Assembly (NCBI GenBank): GCA_910575435.1
Contig: CAJTGI010000004.1
Span: 62,001 to 126,000 of the forward strand
DNA length: 64,000 nt
Direction of reading: 5' to 3'
From: Clostridiaceae bacterium
Lineage (GTDB): Bacteria; Bacillota; Clostridia; Lachnospirales; Lachnospiraceae
A model generated the notes under the pieces. That model had not been told where the DNA came from and did no database searches. It saw only the letters and a program-made list of their open reading frames with translations. Positions within the stretch are counted from its first letter, which is position 1. Each line of letters begins with the position of its first letter. This document shows, in pieces, positions 1 to 9,209 of the stretch. The translations under genes and the position numbers were made by a program.

Positions 1-1332
1 ATAAGATTTATAGTAGACCCGATTCGCCGTGCCTAAGTCATCGCTTACATTCGGAGAAAAGGACAGTGTCAGGAGCAAAACGGCGGCACAGACCAAGCCC
101 CCCCGCTGAACTGCCAGGCATTTGAAAATCTCGCCCCCCAAGAGCCGAAAGCGGAAACGCTTCCCGCACAGTTTTCTGCCCTTTCTTCTGCCCGCTCCCT
201 GCCGGAGAAGATTCGTACTGAAAAAAAATATCGCTGTCGCAGTACAGCATAGAAAAACGCCCGCCTGGCATGCGACGCATATCGCCAGGCGGGATATCGG
301 ATATCCCAGCACATTTTCATTGCGGTATCCCACAACTGCATCCACCACGTCAAACATCGTGACGGGATTATAATAATATAGGATGGCAGCCGATGCATTG
401 GGATGTATCACTATCCTAAACAGCGTAAAGGTCACTAGCAGGCAGATGCATAGAAGAACCGCCAGCCACTCCTTGCGCACAGTGCACTGAATAATAAAAA
501 ATACAGAATACAGCATCAGCCCCACCATGATTCGCATCAACACATACGCCGGCAAGAACTGCCGTATCGTCATCAGGTACGAACATGCGCCAAATCCCGG
601 AACTGCCTGAATCACGCTGTCCGCATCCCCAATTCCATAGGTAGCATAAACAAGCAGAATCTGAATCAGAGAATACAAGGAGACCGATATAGCGACACAC
701 AATGCGCCCACAACATATTTAGCGCACCCAAGCGAAATTCTGCCTTTCGGCACGGGATAGAGAAGCACCCCCATCTGGTTCTGCCTCTCATGAGAAAAAA
801 GCAATGATGCCAGCAACACCAGAAAAAATAGGATACAGTATTCTGACTTTCCAATCTCACTCAGGAGGCTGACCCCATGCAAGCCCGCAAACTTCGGGAC
901 AATATCTTTCAGCCTATGGTAATCCGCCGCCATTTTCTCTATATTGCGCTGATAAAAAGGACCGCCGATTCCCATAAATGCAGACGCACCATCCGTAATC
1001 CCACTGCGAAATTCCGAGTATTCCCTAATCTGTCTGCATTCATCATACAGTGTCTGATATAGCATCCTCTCTGTCGCTTCATTTCCGCTATACCGAATAT
1101 CATCCATTCCCTCGGCTAATTCTGCATTTTCCCGAATCTCTTCCCACGTCAATTTCCCAGACTTATAATCCTGTGCCATTTTGCAGTACTCTGCAGAACC
1201 AAATGCATCATCCCCCGCTCCCTCCATGCGCTGCCAGAAGAAAGCGCACGATGCCAGAAACAAAAGTAGCAGAAGCATGATTGCCCTAGATTGTTTGACC
1301 AGTTTCTTCATTTCCCAGACGCACAGTTTCAT
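1..1332 (-). CDS. ABC-2-like membrane permease, partial (runs off left edge)
   Basis: Translating the minus strand from the ATG at 1332 gives a frame that stays open to base 1, so at least 444 residues are present and the C-terminus lies outside the window. The start follows a GAGAGGGGATGTGTG leader and reads MKLCVWEMKKLVKQ. A hydrophobic segment lies near residues 19-33. A long extracytoplasmic loop of about 150 residues follows, then at least five more hydrophobic stretches (roughly residues 180-320). This layout, one TM helix, a large outside loop and then a TM bundle, is that of ABC-2 or ABC3-type permeases and lantibiotic-exporter-like proteins, but I see no decisive motif. It begins 40 bp after the stop of the lipoprotein gene at 1373-2938, so the two are probably one operon. 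An ATPase partner, if any, would be to the left. Confidence 0.6.
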   Translation of the reverse strand, partial: MKLCVWEMKKLVKQSRAIMLLLLLFLASCAFFWQRMEGAGDDAFGSAEYCKMAQDYKSGKLTWEEIRENAELAEGMDDIRYSGNEATERMLYQTLYDECRQIREYSEFRSGITDGASAFMGIGGPFYQRNIEKMAADYHRLKDIVPKFAGLHGVSLLSEIGKSEYCILFFLVLLASLLFSHERQNQMGVLLYPVPKGRISLGCAKYVVGALCVAISVSLYSLIQILLVYATYGIGDADSVIQAVPGFGACSYLMTIRQFLPAYVLMRIMVGLMLYSVFFIIQCTVRKEWLAVLLCICLLVTFTLFRIVIHPNASAAILYYYNPVTMFDVVDAVVGYRNENVLGYPISRLAICVACQAGVFLCCTATAIFFFSTNLLRQGAGRRKGRKLCGKRFRFRLLGGEIFKCLAVQRGGLVCAAVLLLTLSFSPNVSDDLGTANRVYYKSY

Positions 1333-1372
1333 CACACATCCCCTCTCTGTACCATGGCGGCCATCATCTCCC

Positions 1373-2938
1373 TCATCTTGTTTTCTTCCACTCCCGAACC
1401 TGCCGGTTCAGAATCTCTATATCCTTTTTTTGCTTTTGCGCAAACTTTTCCCTCACCGCTTTATATTGCTTCTCAAAATCCTTCTCTTTCCATATACCCA
1501 AGTACTTTTCATCTGAAATATTGGAAACGCTGCCAAGATTAGGACGAAATCCATTCAAAGCCGAAATCCGGCAATTCTTAGAAGAAAAGTACGCCTTCTT
1601 TCCCTTTTTGACATCTTTCCCAAACTCTTCGCCGATCGCATTATGCACCATATCGCTTATGCCAAAAGTACTTTTTGCCACATGAGCTCCTATCGGTATC
1701 TCATCCTCCGCATCGTAGGCATACCCATCTTTTATCGTGTAATCCTTCCCTTTTTCGCCCAAAATAAAAAGGTTTGCATAGGAGGAATCTCCTAAGAGGG
1801 TGGAAAGCAGAGAATACACCTGCTGCTTCTTCTCCGACTGCTCCACCACGGCCGTATGCCCTGCGCCTGTCTCCGAAAAATAATACGGCATTTCATATAC
1901 CATCGCAGTATCCCCCACGGAATCCAGCAGCGAATCGTTTGCAAAGACCGCTATGGCAAATTCATTCTTGGCAATCTGCTTATTTGCCAATTCAGTCGAT
2001 ACGCTATCCCACTGAATCCGGCGGAACATGATGTCCCGTTCCCAGCAGTCATGGAGCATCCGAAAGACCGAATACCATTTATCCGAAGAAAAAGCTGGTG
2101 CCGCCTCCCCTGTCTCATGGCTGTACCAGACTCCTTCCAACTGGCAGATTCCCAGCGAGGACAGAGTATCGTAATAACTCATATTCCAGACAATCGTATT
2201 CCTTCCCAATTCCTTTTCTGCCTTCTTGTCCACATACCCGAGCAGAGAGTCCAGTTTCCCATCAAACTGCCCCGCTTTTTCCTGCGGTATATATTTCTTT
2301 GAAAAAGCAACATATGCCCGATGTGCGAAAAACACCTGCGTTGGCAAAAAAAAAGTCCCTTCCGACTCCTTTACTCCATTCCACTCTTCCTCGTCAAAGG
2401 CATCCCGAATCATGCGCTCCTCTTTCGATCCCGCCATATCTCCCAAATCATGCACCAATCCATTTTCTACAAGTGCCTTCTGATCTTGGAAAGATGTTTT
2501 CCACTGTTGCGCCTCCCCGCTAAAGCACAAATCCCCATATCCCTTTTCCAAGAGTTCCTGCAGGCGCTGTCCATACTTGTCTTCGTCATCCGGAAGATAG
2601 CATAGTTCCAATTCCAGATTCTTTTCCTTCCGCAATTTCTCATTGAACTTCGCCAGGAGTTCCCCATCATACCATGCACCGGAAATAGGTGTCGATACAA
2701 TCCATACAAGTTTATTTTTTGATGCTTTCGCCCGTTTCAGATATTCTAATAACTCATCGTGTACCTCGCCATCCGCCGTCTGGAATGCCCCCTTCGATGC
2801 CGCCTGTGCATCACCCGTGTCAGGCGTTTCCTTTGTTTTGCTTTCTTCACTATCATTAAAATAGGTCTGATTCTTCTGGCAGCCTCCCATGCAAAGGACA
2901 AGCATGAGCATAATCATCCCATACAGACATCTCCTCAT
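1373..2938 (-). CDS. Secreted lipoprotein, extracellular solute-binding-like
   Basis: 521 residues. The N-terminus is a lipoprotein signal: basic start, hydrophobic stretch, then LVLCMGGC with the acylated Cys near residue 20. This is followed by a Ser/Thr/Glu-rich linker typical of surface lipoproteins. The body begins with a beta-strand-like NKLVWIVSTPISGAWYDGEL around residues 75-94 and resembles the opening of family-1 extracellular solute-binding proteins (ABC transporters), but I could not identify a ligand class. It lies between an anchored propeller-like protein upstream (stop at 3001, 62 bp away) and a multi-TM permease-like protein downstream (40 bp), which fits a transport or sensing operon. 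The start ATG at 2938 is preceded by a GAGGTGAATAT-type site. The function is inferred from topology and neighbours; a precise family was not recognised. Confidence 0.55.
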   Translation of the reverse strand: MRRCLYGMIMLMLVLCMGGCQKNQTYFNDSEESKTKETPDTGDAQAASKGAFQTADGEVHDELLEYLKRAKASKNKLVWIVSTPISGAWYDGELLAKFNEKLRKEKNLELELCYLPDDEDKYGQRLQELLEKGYGDLCFSGEAQQWKTSFQDQKALVENGLVHDLGDMAGSKEERMIRDAFDEEEWNGVKESEGTFFLPTQVFFAHRAYVAFSKKYIPQEKAGQFDGKLDSLLGYVDKKAEKELGRNTIVWNMSYYDTLSSLGICQLEGVWYSHETGEAAPAFSSDKWYSVFRMLHDCWERDIMFRRIQWDSVSTELANKQIAKNEFAIAVFANDSLLDSVGDTAMVYEMPYYFSETGAGHTAVVEQSEKKQQVYSLLSTLLGDSSYANLFILGEKGKDYTIKDGYAYDAEDEIPIGAHVAKSTFGISDMVHNAIGEEFGKDVKKGKKAYFSSKNCRISALNGFRPNLGSVSNISDEKYLGIWKEKDFEKQYKAVREKFAQKQKKDIEILNRQVREWKKTR

Positions 2939-3000
2939 ATATTCACCTCATCTCTTCTCTAACCCCGCACGCAGCAATATTATTTCAAATACTGACATGA

Positions 3001-4131
3001 TTAGAATGAACGGCAGGTCAGTTTCTTCCCACTCAGAAAATCTTCCGCATCCGCAACCATCCACGTCCCCTCTTCATCCATAAACCATGCGTAATCTCCA
3101 TTCACGGACAGGCAGACTTCTCCTCCGCCCGAAATCTTATGAAAGGCTCCCTCATTCCAATGCCAATAACTCTTCTGCTCTGCCGCAGAATCCATGTCCC
3201 GCAACATAAGTTCCTGCTCTCCATCCCGGTATGCGGGAATCATTTCAAAAGACCCCTTCTTCACCCGAGATACCTCCTTAGTCTTCGTATCACAGGCATA
3301 AACGCCATCTTCCCGGCAGAAATATACCGCATCTTCCGCAACAGAAAGACATGTCGCAGAAAAAATCTCCTCTGAAATAATGCGGTAATCTCCCCCATCT
3401 TCGCTGACGGCGGCCAGGACAAAATGTTCCTTTCCATCCGCATAATCCTGATCCTCCGCATGCTCTAACGCCTCTGCTCTCGTCATGTCAGAATATCGGT
3501 AAATAAAATAGACCTCGCTACCACAACGTGCCAGTGCGGAAATATGCGATGCCACCTTCCGCTCCTTGAATACCCTCTTTTCTTTTCCGTTTTCTAGATT
3601 ATATCCTATAATGCCTGATTCCGGCTCCACCAAATCTTTCCCATCATCGTCCACAATCCGATTATAACTGAACCATATCTGATTCCCATCGTATTCTATG
3701 CCCCCTCCAACTCCAACCATATCAACATCCCGAAATCTATGCAGTTGCCGCAGATTCGTCCCATCGCTGTCAATCTGGTATAGGCCGTACATATCCATTC
3801 GGTCAGAAATCGAAGAAAAATACATCAGCCCCGTAGAGGTAAATGTGATTCCACACATATCACCCCCATAGGCAGGACACCCTTTCCCCTCGTGCCGGCA
3901 GCCTGCCTTGCCGCAGGCAACTACCCGCTTCAATGACTGAGGATTATAATAATACAGCAAATCACCATCAACTTCAAATGCGCCATTCTCATTAAACCAT
4001 CGAGCGCCCTGCCAATTAGATGCCCACAGGATGTCCGATTCCTTACGATGACGAAAAAAACAGAAAAAAGCAACCGTAGCAGCAACGATCAAAATCATAA
4101 GGCCGAATACCAAGATTTTCTTTCTCTTCAT
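3001..4131 (-). CDS. Membrane-anchored propeller-like protein (DUF5050/TolB-like)
   Basis: 376 residues. A single N-terminal membrane segment (about residues 5-25, KILVFGLMILIVAATVAFF) is followed by an external domain. That domain is built from recurring strand patterns such as GDLLYYYNP, STGLMYFSS, YDGNQIWFS, CGSEVYFIYR, AEDAVYFCR and NGDYAWFMD. The repeating aromatic 'yYF' strands are typical of DUF5050/TolB-like beta-propellers, which act as surface scaffolds or sensors. A Cys/His cluster (VACGKAGCRHEGKGC, about residues 71-85) is notable and may bind metal or form disulphides. The start at 4131 has a good AAAGGAAGG site. It is the first gene of a three-gene set with the lipoprotein and the permease-like protein. 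A direct role is not known. Confidence 0.5.
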   Translation of the reverse strand: MKRKKILVFGLMILIVAATVAFFCFFRHRKESDILWASNWQGARWFNENGAFEVDGDLLYYYNPQSLKRVVACGKAGCRHEGKGCPAYGGDMCGITFTSTGLMYFSSISDRMDMYGLYQIDSDGTNLRQLHRFRDVDMVGVGGGIEYDGNQIWFSYNRIVDDDGKDLVEPESGIIGYNLENGKEKRVFKERKVASHISALARCGSEVYFIYRYSDMTRAEALEHAEDQDYADGKEHFVLAAVSEDGGDYRIISEEIFSATCLSVAEDAVYFCREDGVYACDTKTKEVSRVKKGSFEMIPAYRDGEQELMLRDMDSAAEQKSYWHWNEGAFHKISGGGEVCLSVNGDYAWFMDEEGTWMVADAEDFLSGKKLTCRSF

Positions 4132-4208
4132 CGAACCTTCCTTTCAATGAATAATCAAAAAATACTCGTTAAAACAGAAATGATTGCAAAATCAATTTAC
4201 AGACAAAT

Positions 4209-4592
4209 TTAATAAACAATTTCGATATGCTTTTTGCTCGAACCTTCAGAACAGGAAGCCGTATGGTCACTGATTACGGAATACGCATTGCTATGCGATA
4301 ATGCCACAGAGCATGTCTGCTTCCCCGATGCCGATTTATTTATCTTGACAAGTGATCCATTCGCTTTTTTGTAGCGATAAACAGCAGATACGCCGGTTTG
4401 CACTACCGGACTGCCGAAACTGGTAGATGCTGCAGCATTGCTTGAAGTAATCGAAGCATATGCCGAGCCATAATAATAATTGGCAATAACCATTGCTGAT
4501 GTTTTCTTTTTCGCCTGCACAGTACGATTGCCCATCAAAGATACAATCCCAAAAGCAACTACCATCATTACTGCAAGAATTTTCCTTCTCAT
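4209..4592 (-). CDS. Small secreted protein, unknown
   Basis: 127 residues. The ATG at 4592 follows AGAGGAGGAAATGAC. A signal peptide is clear: MRRKILAVMMVVAFGIVSLM, a short polar region, then a likely AxA-type cut before KKKTSAMVIAN. The mature part is rich in Ser, Ala, Tyr and Val and has only two Cys, so a compact secreted beta-rich protein is likely. It resembles no family I recognise. It is divergent from the membrane protein gene at 4795. In the space between them, just upstream of this start (about 4608-4655), an imperfect direct repeat of CTTCACATT...CATTCACAAGATTAT type is visible and could be a regulatory site. The protein may be a surface or cell-wall-associated factor; this is not proved. 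Confidence 0.55.
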   Translation of the reverse strand: MRRKILAVMMVVAFGIVSLMGNRTVQAKKKTSAMVIANYYYGSAYASITSSNAAASTSFGSPVVQTGVSAVYRYKKANGSLVKINKSASGKQTCSVALSHSNAYSVISDHTASCSEGSSKKHIEIVY

Positions 4593-4735
4593 GTCATTTC
4601 CTCCTCTTCACATTCTCATTCACAAGATTATTCTTCACATTCACAAGATTATAAGATATATATCATTACTTTTAAAATTTAACACACCTTTCAAAAAAAG
4701 TCAACAAGAATTTCATTTGTCCTTTACCCTTGTCC

Positions 4736-4764
4736 TTTACTTTTCATGGCATTTTCTCTATACT
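4736..4764 (+). promoter_or_regulatory. Sigma-A-type promoter for the 4795 gene
   Basis: TTTACT at 4736-4741, a 17 bp spacer, then TATACT at 4759-4764. It lies 30 bp before the ATG at 4795 and is the only promoter-like match in the right place. Confidence 0.6.
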
Positions 4765-4794
4765 GAAACAAATAAGACAAATCAGGAGGAAAAC

Positions 4795-5274
4795 ATGCAT
4801 ACTACGAAAAACCAGATTCAACAAATACAAAGAGAGGGGGTGGAAATTGGCAAATATGCCGGACTGATCTGCAGCCGCCTAGCACTGCTCCTCTGCCTGC
4901 TTTTCCTAATATTGCCCATGAGACCCACTTCTATCTACCTATTTGCCCTGACTGCATTATTTCCATGGATATTTACAAATATCTTGGAAGGAAAAAAGCC
5001 TGAGTCCCAGAAAATATATCTATCATTCTGTGCCAAAAAGTATTCCTTCTCTCCTTCCAGATATCTGGCAGAAAAATGCAGCGGAACCATTCTTATAATA
5101 TGCCTGATTGCATGGCAAGTCTCTGCAAGCCGCTCCTCCAGCCTAGAAGAAATCTGGAAAATGGCCCCTGCCTTTTGCCTGTTGGCATACTGCCTTTGCC
5201 GCCTGGTCAGCACCTTGATCTTCCGCAGAAAAATCCGCAAGGACTTCTTTGACTTGAAACTGCTGGACCATTAG
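4795..5274 (+). CDS. Small four-helix membrane protein, unknown
   Basis: 159 residues from the ATG at 4795, which follows TCAGGAGGAAAAC. A longer upstream frame exists but has no ribosome site. Four hydrophobic segments are seen, near residues 28-47, 50-64, 98-112 and 122-140, with charged loops between. It is one of the few plus-strand genes and is divergent from the small secreted protein at 4209-4592. There are no recognisable catalytic motifs. It could be a small bacteriocin-immunity-like or stress membrane protein, but nothing in the sequence settles that. Confidence 0.55.
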   Translation: MHTTKNQIQQIQREGVEIGKYAGLICSRLALLLCLLFLILPMRPTSIYLFALTALFPWIFTNILEGKKPESQKIYLSFCAKKYSFSPSRYLAEKCSGTILIICLIAWQVSASRSSSLEEIWKMAPAFCLLAYCLCRLVSTLIFRRKIRKDFFDLKLLDH

Positions 5275-5317
5275 CCTATGCTATGATTCTCGGCCGATCG
5301 AATAGGAATAACAACAG

Positions 5318-6685
5318 TCAATCAGCATCGGTCGGCCCAGGGGTAGTCGTAACCTCCGGCTGCGGCGTCTGAGTAACTGCAGGCGTGCTGGTTTCTCTCG
5401 TCACATCCTCCTTCTTCTTGCTGATGCGCACTCTCACATACAAATCCTTGGCCATGGAACAGGAATCGCCCAAGTTCAATTTCAATGGAAGGGAATAGGT
5501 TCCCTCGCTCCGCTCGCCGCAATCCACAGAGCCTGTCAGAACCTCCCCAGAAAGAGCATAAATTACAGATTCCCGCCCGCGGATTTCCACTTGCAGGTCA
5601 GGCTGGTCTGCGATAATTTCTCCCACATACCCTTCCAGCATATTGCTCAGTTTAATTTGGGAGATAGGCATCTGCATTGTCCTTGTCTGCTGTTTCTCAA
5701 TCAATATCTTCACAGATATATTTCTCTCCTCCTCTGCCGGAATCGAAATTCCAGCAGGAAGATGCTCCTCCACATTGATATTCTGCTCTAGTGCCGCGGA
5801 GGTATCTATCAGATTTGAGATATCCACCGGAAGCACGATCTGGGATATCTCCTGGAGCAGCTTTTTGCTCCCTGCCACCTCAATCTCCTCTGGTGAATTG
5901 CTCACGTCCACAAATTCATAACCCTCCGCAGGCTGCCCTTTGATTTCGACCTTTACAGGCACTGTCTTTTTCTGAAGAAGTTTTACCCGCACTCTGACAT
6001 CATGCACATTAAAAGACAGCGTGGAGGAAGATATCTTCTTTCCCTTTTTATCGTAAGCCACGGGAATCAGCTTCTGGCTAAAGTTTTCCGTCGCGCCTGA
6101 CACATTTACCGTAACGCCCACGGAATCGATCCGCTCAATCACAGACTCCCCCCCAGTCACCTCGATCACATTGGGCTTTGCAACGCACTCGCCCACAGAA
6201 TAATCGCTGCCCGGCTCCCCGCTGGTGCTGATGGATACCTTCATCTGCTTGGTATCCTTCTTTTCCAGAGAAATCTTAAGCACCTGATTGCACTCTACCA
6301 CCACGTCGTTGGGATTGCTCCCCCGCATCCTGGCCTTAATTGGAACCGCATTGACGGAAGAAAGTTCTGACAAATCTGCTATGGCAACGAAGTCTTCCCC
6401 ATTCAGCTTGTCAATCACGCTGCGCTTGCCTCCCACCGTGACGCTGGCCATATTCCCCTCCACAATCTCATACACCATGTTGGCAGAACTGATGGCATCC
6501 TCGTTCACCGTCTCCACTGGCACAGTAAAAACTTTTTCCTTGTAGGGGTCCGCAATATTGGTCACCAAAAGCCACGCAAGAATGGCGCCCACGCAGGATA
6601 ACAGCTTGATTCCCAGATTGTGGAATAGCAGATTCTTCCAGAAATCCCCTCTATTTAATTCTCTCCCGCTATTTTTCTGCTCCAA
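5318..6685 (-). CDS. cdaR: YbbR-domain protein, regulator of CdaA
   Basis: 455 residues. One N-terminal TM helix (about residues 29-46, LLSCVGAILAWLLVTNIADP) is followed by four YbbR-type modules with repeated elements such as VTVGGKRSVIDKL, IEVTGGESVIERI, EEIEVAGSKKLLQEI and VEIRGRESVIYAL. A Thr/Pro-rich tail ends the protein. CdaR is the membrane-anchored extracellular regulator of the diadenylate cyclase CdaA. It follows cdaA with a gap of about 20 bp, the usual cdaA-cdaR order. The start codon is TTG (6685), supported by AGGAGGG six bases upstream; no suitable ATG lies near. It belongs to the operon starting at 8996. In many Firmicutes glmM follows cdaR, but here the next gene is a divergent small membrane protein. 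Confidence 0.88.
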   Translation of the reverse strand: MEQKNSGRELNRGDFWKNLLFHNLGIKLLSCVGAILAWLLVTNIADPYKEKVFTVPVETVNEDAISSANMVYEIVEGNMASVTVGGKRSVIDKLNGEDFVAIADLSELSSVNAVPIKARMRGSNPNDVVVECNQVLKISLEKKDTKQMKVSISTSGEPGSDYSVGECVAKPNVIEVTGGESVIERIDSVGVTVNVSGATENFSQKLIPVAYDKKGKKISSSTLSFNVHDVRVRVKLLQKKTVPVKVEIKGQPAEGYEFVDVSNSPEEIEVAGSKKLLQEISQIVLPVDISNLIDTSAALEQNINVEEHLPAGISIPAEEERNISVKILIEKQQTRTMQMPISQIKLSNMLEGYVGEIIADQPDLQVEIRGRESVIYALSGEVLTGSVDCGERSEGTYSLPLKLNLGDSCSMAKDLYVRVRISKKKEDVTRETSTPAVTQTPQPEVTTTPGPTDAD

Positions 6686-6706
6686 GTTATTCCCTCCTGA
6701 CTATCA

Positions 6707-7594
6707 TCAATCCCCATGCGAAGACTTTTCATTTCTATGCTTTCTCAATTTAAACCGCTTCTTCTGCTTGCCTTCCCCATTGCCACCCTGAATTTCCTGC
6801 AAATGCTTTTTCAGAAGTTCCCCATCCACATTTCGGAGAAGCTTCCCTCCCGTGGCCACAGAAATCTTTCCCGTCTCCTCCGAGACGATAATGGTCAGGC
6901 TGTCGCTCACCTCGCTAATCCCCACGCCAGCCCGATGCCTGGTGCCCAGTTCCTTGGAAAGCCCAAGATTATCGGACAAGGGAAGATAGCAAGTTGCCGA
7001 TACAATCCTGTCATTCCTGATAATCACCGCCCCATCGTGGAGAGGTGTATTGTGCTCAAAGATATTGATTAGCAGCTGGCTGCTGATGGCGGAATCAATT
7101 CCGATGCCAGTCCTCTCATATTCCGCCAGGCTAATGCTCTTTTCCAGAATAATCAATGCCCCCGTCTTTACCTTGGCTAGCTCTACGGTCGCCCTTACAA
7201 TCTCCTGTATGCTCTTATCCGAAAAGCGTTCCTTTCGGTCCTTCGTATCGTCAAAAGACAAAATATTCGTGACGAAATTCTTCCGCCCCAACTCTTCCAG
7301 CGCCTTTCTCAGCTCTGGTTGAAATACGATGGCAAGCACCGTGATACCGATGGCGAAAGCCTTATTAAATAGCCATAAAATCACGCTCATATCCAAAAAA
7401 TATGCCACCATATAGCACAGGACCAGCACGACAATTCCCTTCAGCAAAGTCCACGCCCTGGTTTTCTGAACCCAGAGAATGATATTATATAGCGCAAAGG
7501 CGATAATGCAAATCTCCAGCACATCAATCAACGTCATTTTGGGCAATGACAAAAAATAAATGGCATTTTCGAGAGATTCCATAACCATGTCCAT
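6707..7594 (-). CDS. cdaA: Diadenylate cyclase CdaA (DAC domain)
   Basis: 295 residues, normal for CdaA. Three TM helices (about residues 22-42, 51-70, 72-92) precede the cytosolic DAC domain. The two signature motifs are intact: DGA at residues 187-189 (in NTPLHDGAVIIRNDRI) and GTRHRA at 217-222. The enzyme joins two ATP molecules to c-di-AMP, an essential regulator of potassium and osmolyte uptake and cell-wall balance in Firmicutes. The ATG at 7594 has GGAGG five bases upstream. It precedes cdaR with a short gap and follows the unknown membrane protein at 7607-8593, only 12 bp away, so all four genes 8996-5318 are likely cotranscribed. Confidence 0.95.
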   Translation of the reverse strand: MDMVMESLENAIYFLSLPKMTLIDVLEICIIAFALYNIILWVQKTRAWTLLKGIVVLVLCYMVAYFLDMSVILWLFNKAFAIGITVLAIVFQPELRKALEELGRKNFVTNILSFDDTKDRKERFSDKSIQEIVRATVELAKVKTGALIILEKSISLAEYERTGIGIDSAISSQLLINIFEHNTPLHDGAVIIRNDRIVSATCYLPLSDNLGLSKELGTRHRAGVGISEVSDSLTIIVSEETGKISVATGGKLLRNVDGELLKKHLQEIQGGNGEGKQKKRFKLRKHRNEKSSHGD

Positions 7595-7606
7595 ATCTGC
7601 CTCCTT

Positions 7607-8593
7607 TTAATCGGTGCTTATTTCCTGATTTCTGTCTTCCTGCTTTCTCCGCTCTGCCCTGGCAGAGTTTTCCGCAAACCGCCTCACGCTGAATTTCTTC
7701 ACGCTCTTATCTGGTTCCGCCACGCTAATCTTGGGCACCGCCCTCACATAATAATAATATTCCTCATCCTCAAACTGCAGGTTTTCCACGCTGGCATAAT
7801 TCAATGCAAGACGGAAAAACTGATAAACCTGTACTGCCAGCATCGATGCCAGATTGCCAAGTATCACGGCAATGACGCCGATCCGGATAGTAAATGCGTA
7901 ATTCGCCACCAGGAACAATACGATGCTGCAAGCCGTCCCGGCTATAATGGACCACTCAAAAGCATAGTCGCTCTCCCTCTTCCTCACAAGATACACCAGA
8001 ATCGCCACCGTGGCAAACACAAAAAATACCACATACATCTCTTCATTTTTAAGAAAACGCTGCAGCACCAGCTGATACAGACTAATGCTGGTGTCATTCG
8101 ATGTACTCACCACGGACGTGATGGTCTGGAGCAGATAATACACGCCCACGCCGCATGCGATAGGAATCACAGCCAATGGCGTCATGGTAAGCCCCAGGCA
8201 AATCGGCACGGCATACCCTAAGTGCAGATACAGCAGAATAGGAAGTGCCACGATCACATACCCATGTCTGGGAACAAATTTAATATAAGAACAATACAAA
8301 ATAGCATAGAGCATCCCCACCACAAAAGCAAGCAGGCTTGACACATAGAGAATATGCACCACCGAGAAGACCGCCAGCAGGAATATAAAAGCGCTGCCGG
8401 GCAGAATCACCCCCACCACAGCGAGAAGGAACTCTACATACCAGTGGTTCAGTTCCGGCTGATAGCCCACGATATGATTGAGCGCATAGAATGATACAAA
8501 TCCAAGCAGGAAACGAAGCAGCGCATGAATCACCGGAGCATGGTTCTGATAGAATTTGATCAGCCGTTCCCTATACACCAACAGTTGCGTCAT
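7607..8593 (-). CDS. Polytopic membrane protein in cdaA operon, unknown
   Basis: 328 residues from the ATG at 8593 (MTQLLVYRERLIKFYQ). Upstream ATGs at 8605-8611 lack a ribosome site, while AGGAG precedes 8593. About nine hydrophobic segments fill residues 20-255, followed by an acidic/aromatic stretch (QFEDEEYYYYVRAVPKI) and a basic cytoplasmic tail. It overlaps the end of the 8571-8996 gene and precedes cdaA by 12 bp, so it is part of the c-di-AMP operon. I do not recognise its family. Its place suggests a role in membrane or wall homeostasis tied to c-di-AMP. Confidence 0.7.
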   Translation of the reverse strand: MTQLLVYRERLIKFYQNHAPVIHALLRFLLGFVSFYALNHIVGYQPELNHWYVEFLLAVVGVILPGSAFIFLLAVFSVVHILYVSSLLAFVVGMLYAILYCSYIKFVPRHGYVIVALPILLYLHLGYAVPICLGLTMTPLAVIPIACGVGVYYLLQTITSVVSTSNDTSISLYQLVLQRFLKNEEMYVVFFVFATVAILVYLVRKRESDYAFEWSIIAGTACSIVLFLVANYAFTIRIGVIAVILGNLASMLAVQVYQFFRLALNYASVENLQFEDEEYYYYVRAVPKISVAEPDKSVKKFSVRRFAENSARAERRKQEDRNQEISTD

Positions 8594-8996
8594 CCCCAGT
8601 CTCCTCCTCATTTTTATGATAAAAGCCGCTTAGCGCATCTAACTGTCTGCAATACTCTTCCAATATCCTTCTTTTTCTGATATATTCTCTGGCGTAGTAG
8701 ACATAGGAACCCATTCCCGCAATAATCATGAACAGGATATACGTCACCAGAATAATGGCTCCGATCAGCCCATATGGCAAAGAAGCCGCATTTTTAAAAA
8801 GATAGTCAGCATGATAAATCCCAATTAGCAGAAGGAGAAAGAAATAACTGACCGTAATGTCCCACATGGCAGAAGTCATGCGAAAGCGAATATAGTCCGA
8901 GCGGAAATATCCCCCCTCCTTCACCTCTTCTCTTCCATATTTGGTCTCCGTCAGGGCAATGCCTGTCATCACGCGAACTTTTTCCTCATTAACCAT
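8571..8996 (-). CDS. Small two-TM membrane protein, first gene of cdaA operon
   Basis: 141 residues from the ATG at 8996, which has GGGGG five bases upstream. A further in-frame ATG at 9008 has a poorer site. Two TM helices lie near residues 49-67 and 78-100 (YFFLLLLIGIYHADYLF and LIGAIILVTYILFMIIAGMG). They are followed by a basic cytoplasmic tail with a short helix (AREYIRKRRILEEYCRQLDALSGF). Its end overlaps the start of the next membrane gene by about 23 bp, implying translational coupling. The pair probably forms a membrane complex. The family was not recognised. Confidence 0.65.
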   Translation of the reverse strand: MVNEEKVRVMTGIALTETKYGREEVKEGGYFRSDYIRFRMTSAMWDITVSYFFLLLLIGIYHADYLFKNAASLPYGLIGAIILVTYILFMIIAGMGSYVYYAREYIRKRRILEEYCRQLDALSGFYHKNEEETGDDATVGV

Positions 8997-9072
8997 GACA
9001 ACCCCCATTCCTACTTAGCCGCAAACAAACCTCCGGCAAACAAACTAGAACTGATTTCCTCGTCATCTCTTT

Positions 9073-9101
9073 ATTATACTTCACATGGATTGGAAAGTCA
9101 A
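9073..9101 (-). promoter_or_regulatory. Promoter of the cdaA operon
   Basis: On the minus strand TTGACT (9096-9101), 17 bp spacer, TATAAT (9073-9078). It is a near-consensus sigma-A promoter 76 bp before the first gene start at 8996. Confidence 0.85.
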
Positions 9102-9209
9102 AAAGAAAAAAGGAAAGACAGAAGATGGCACTTCAAGAATTTTTATGCTATACTATACGGAAATTATGAATGATTTAAATGCTGATATGATTGGGGGAAA
9201 CAAAGCGAA

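Noticed and set aside
4480-4794. A longer N-terminus for the membrane protein at 4795.
   Set aside because: It overlaps the divergent gene, has no ribosome site, and the clear promoter 4736-4764 lies inside it.
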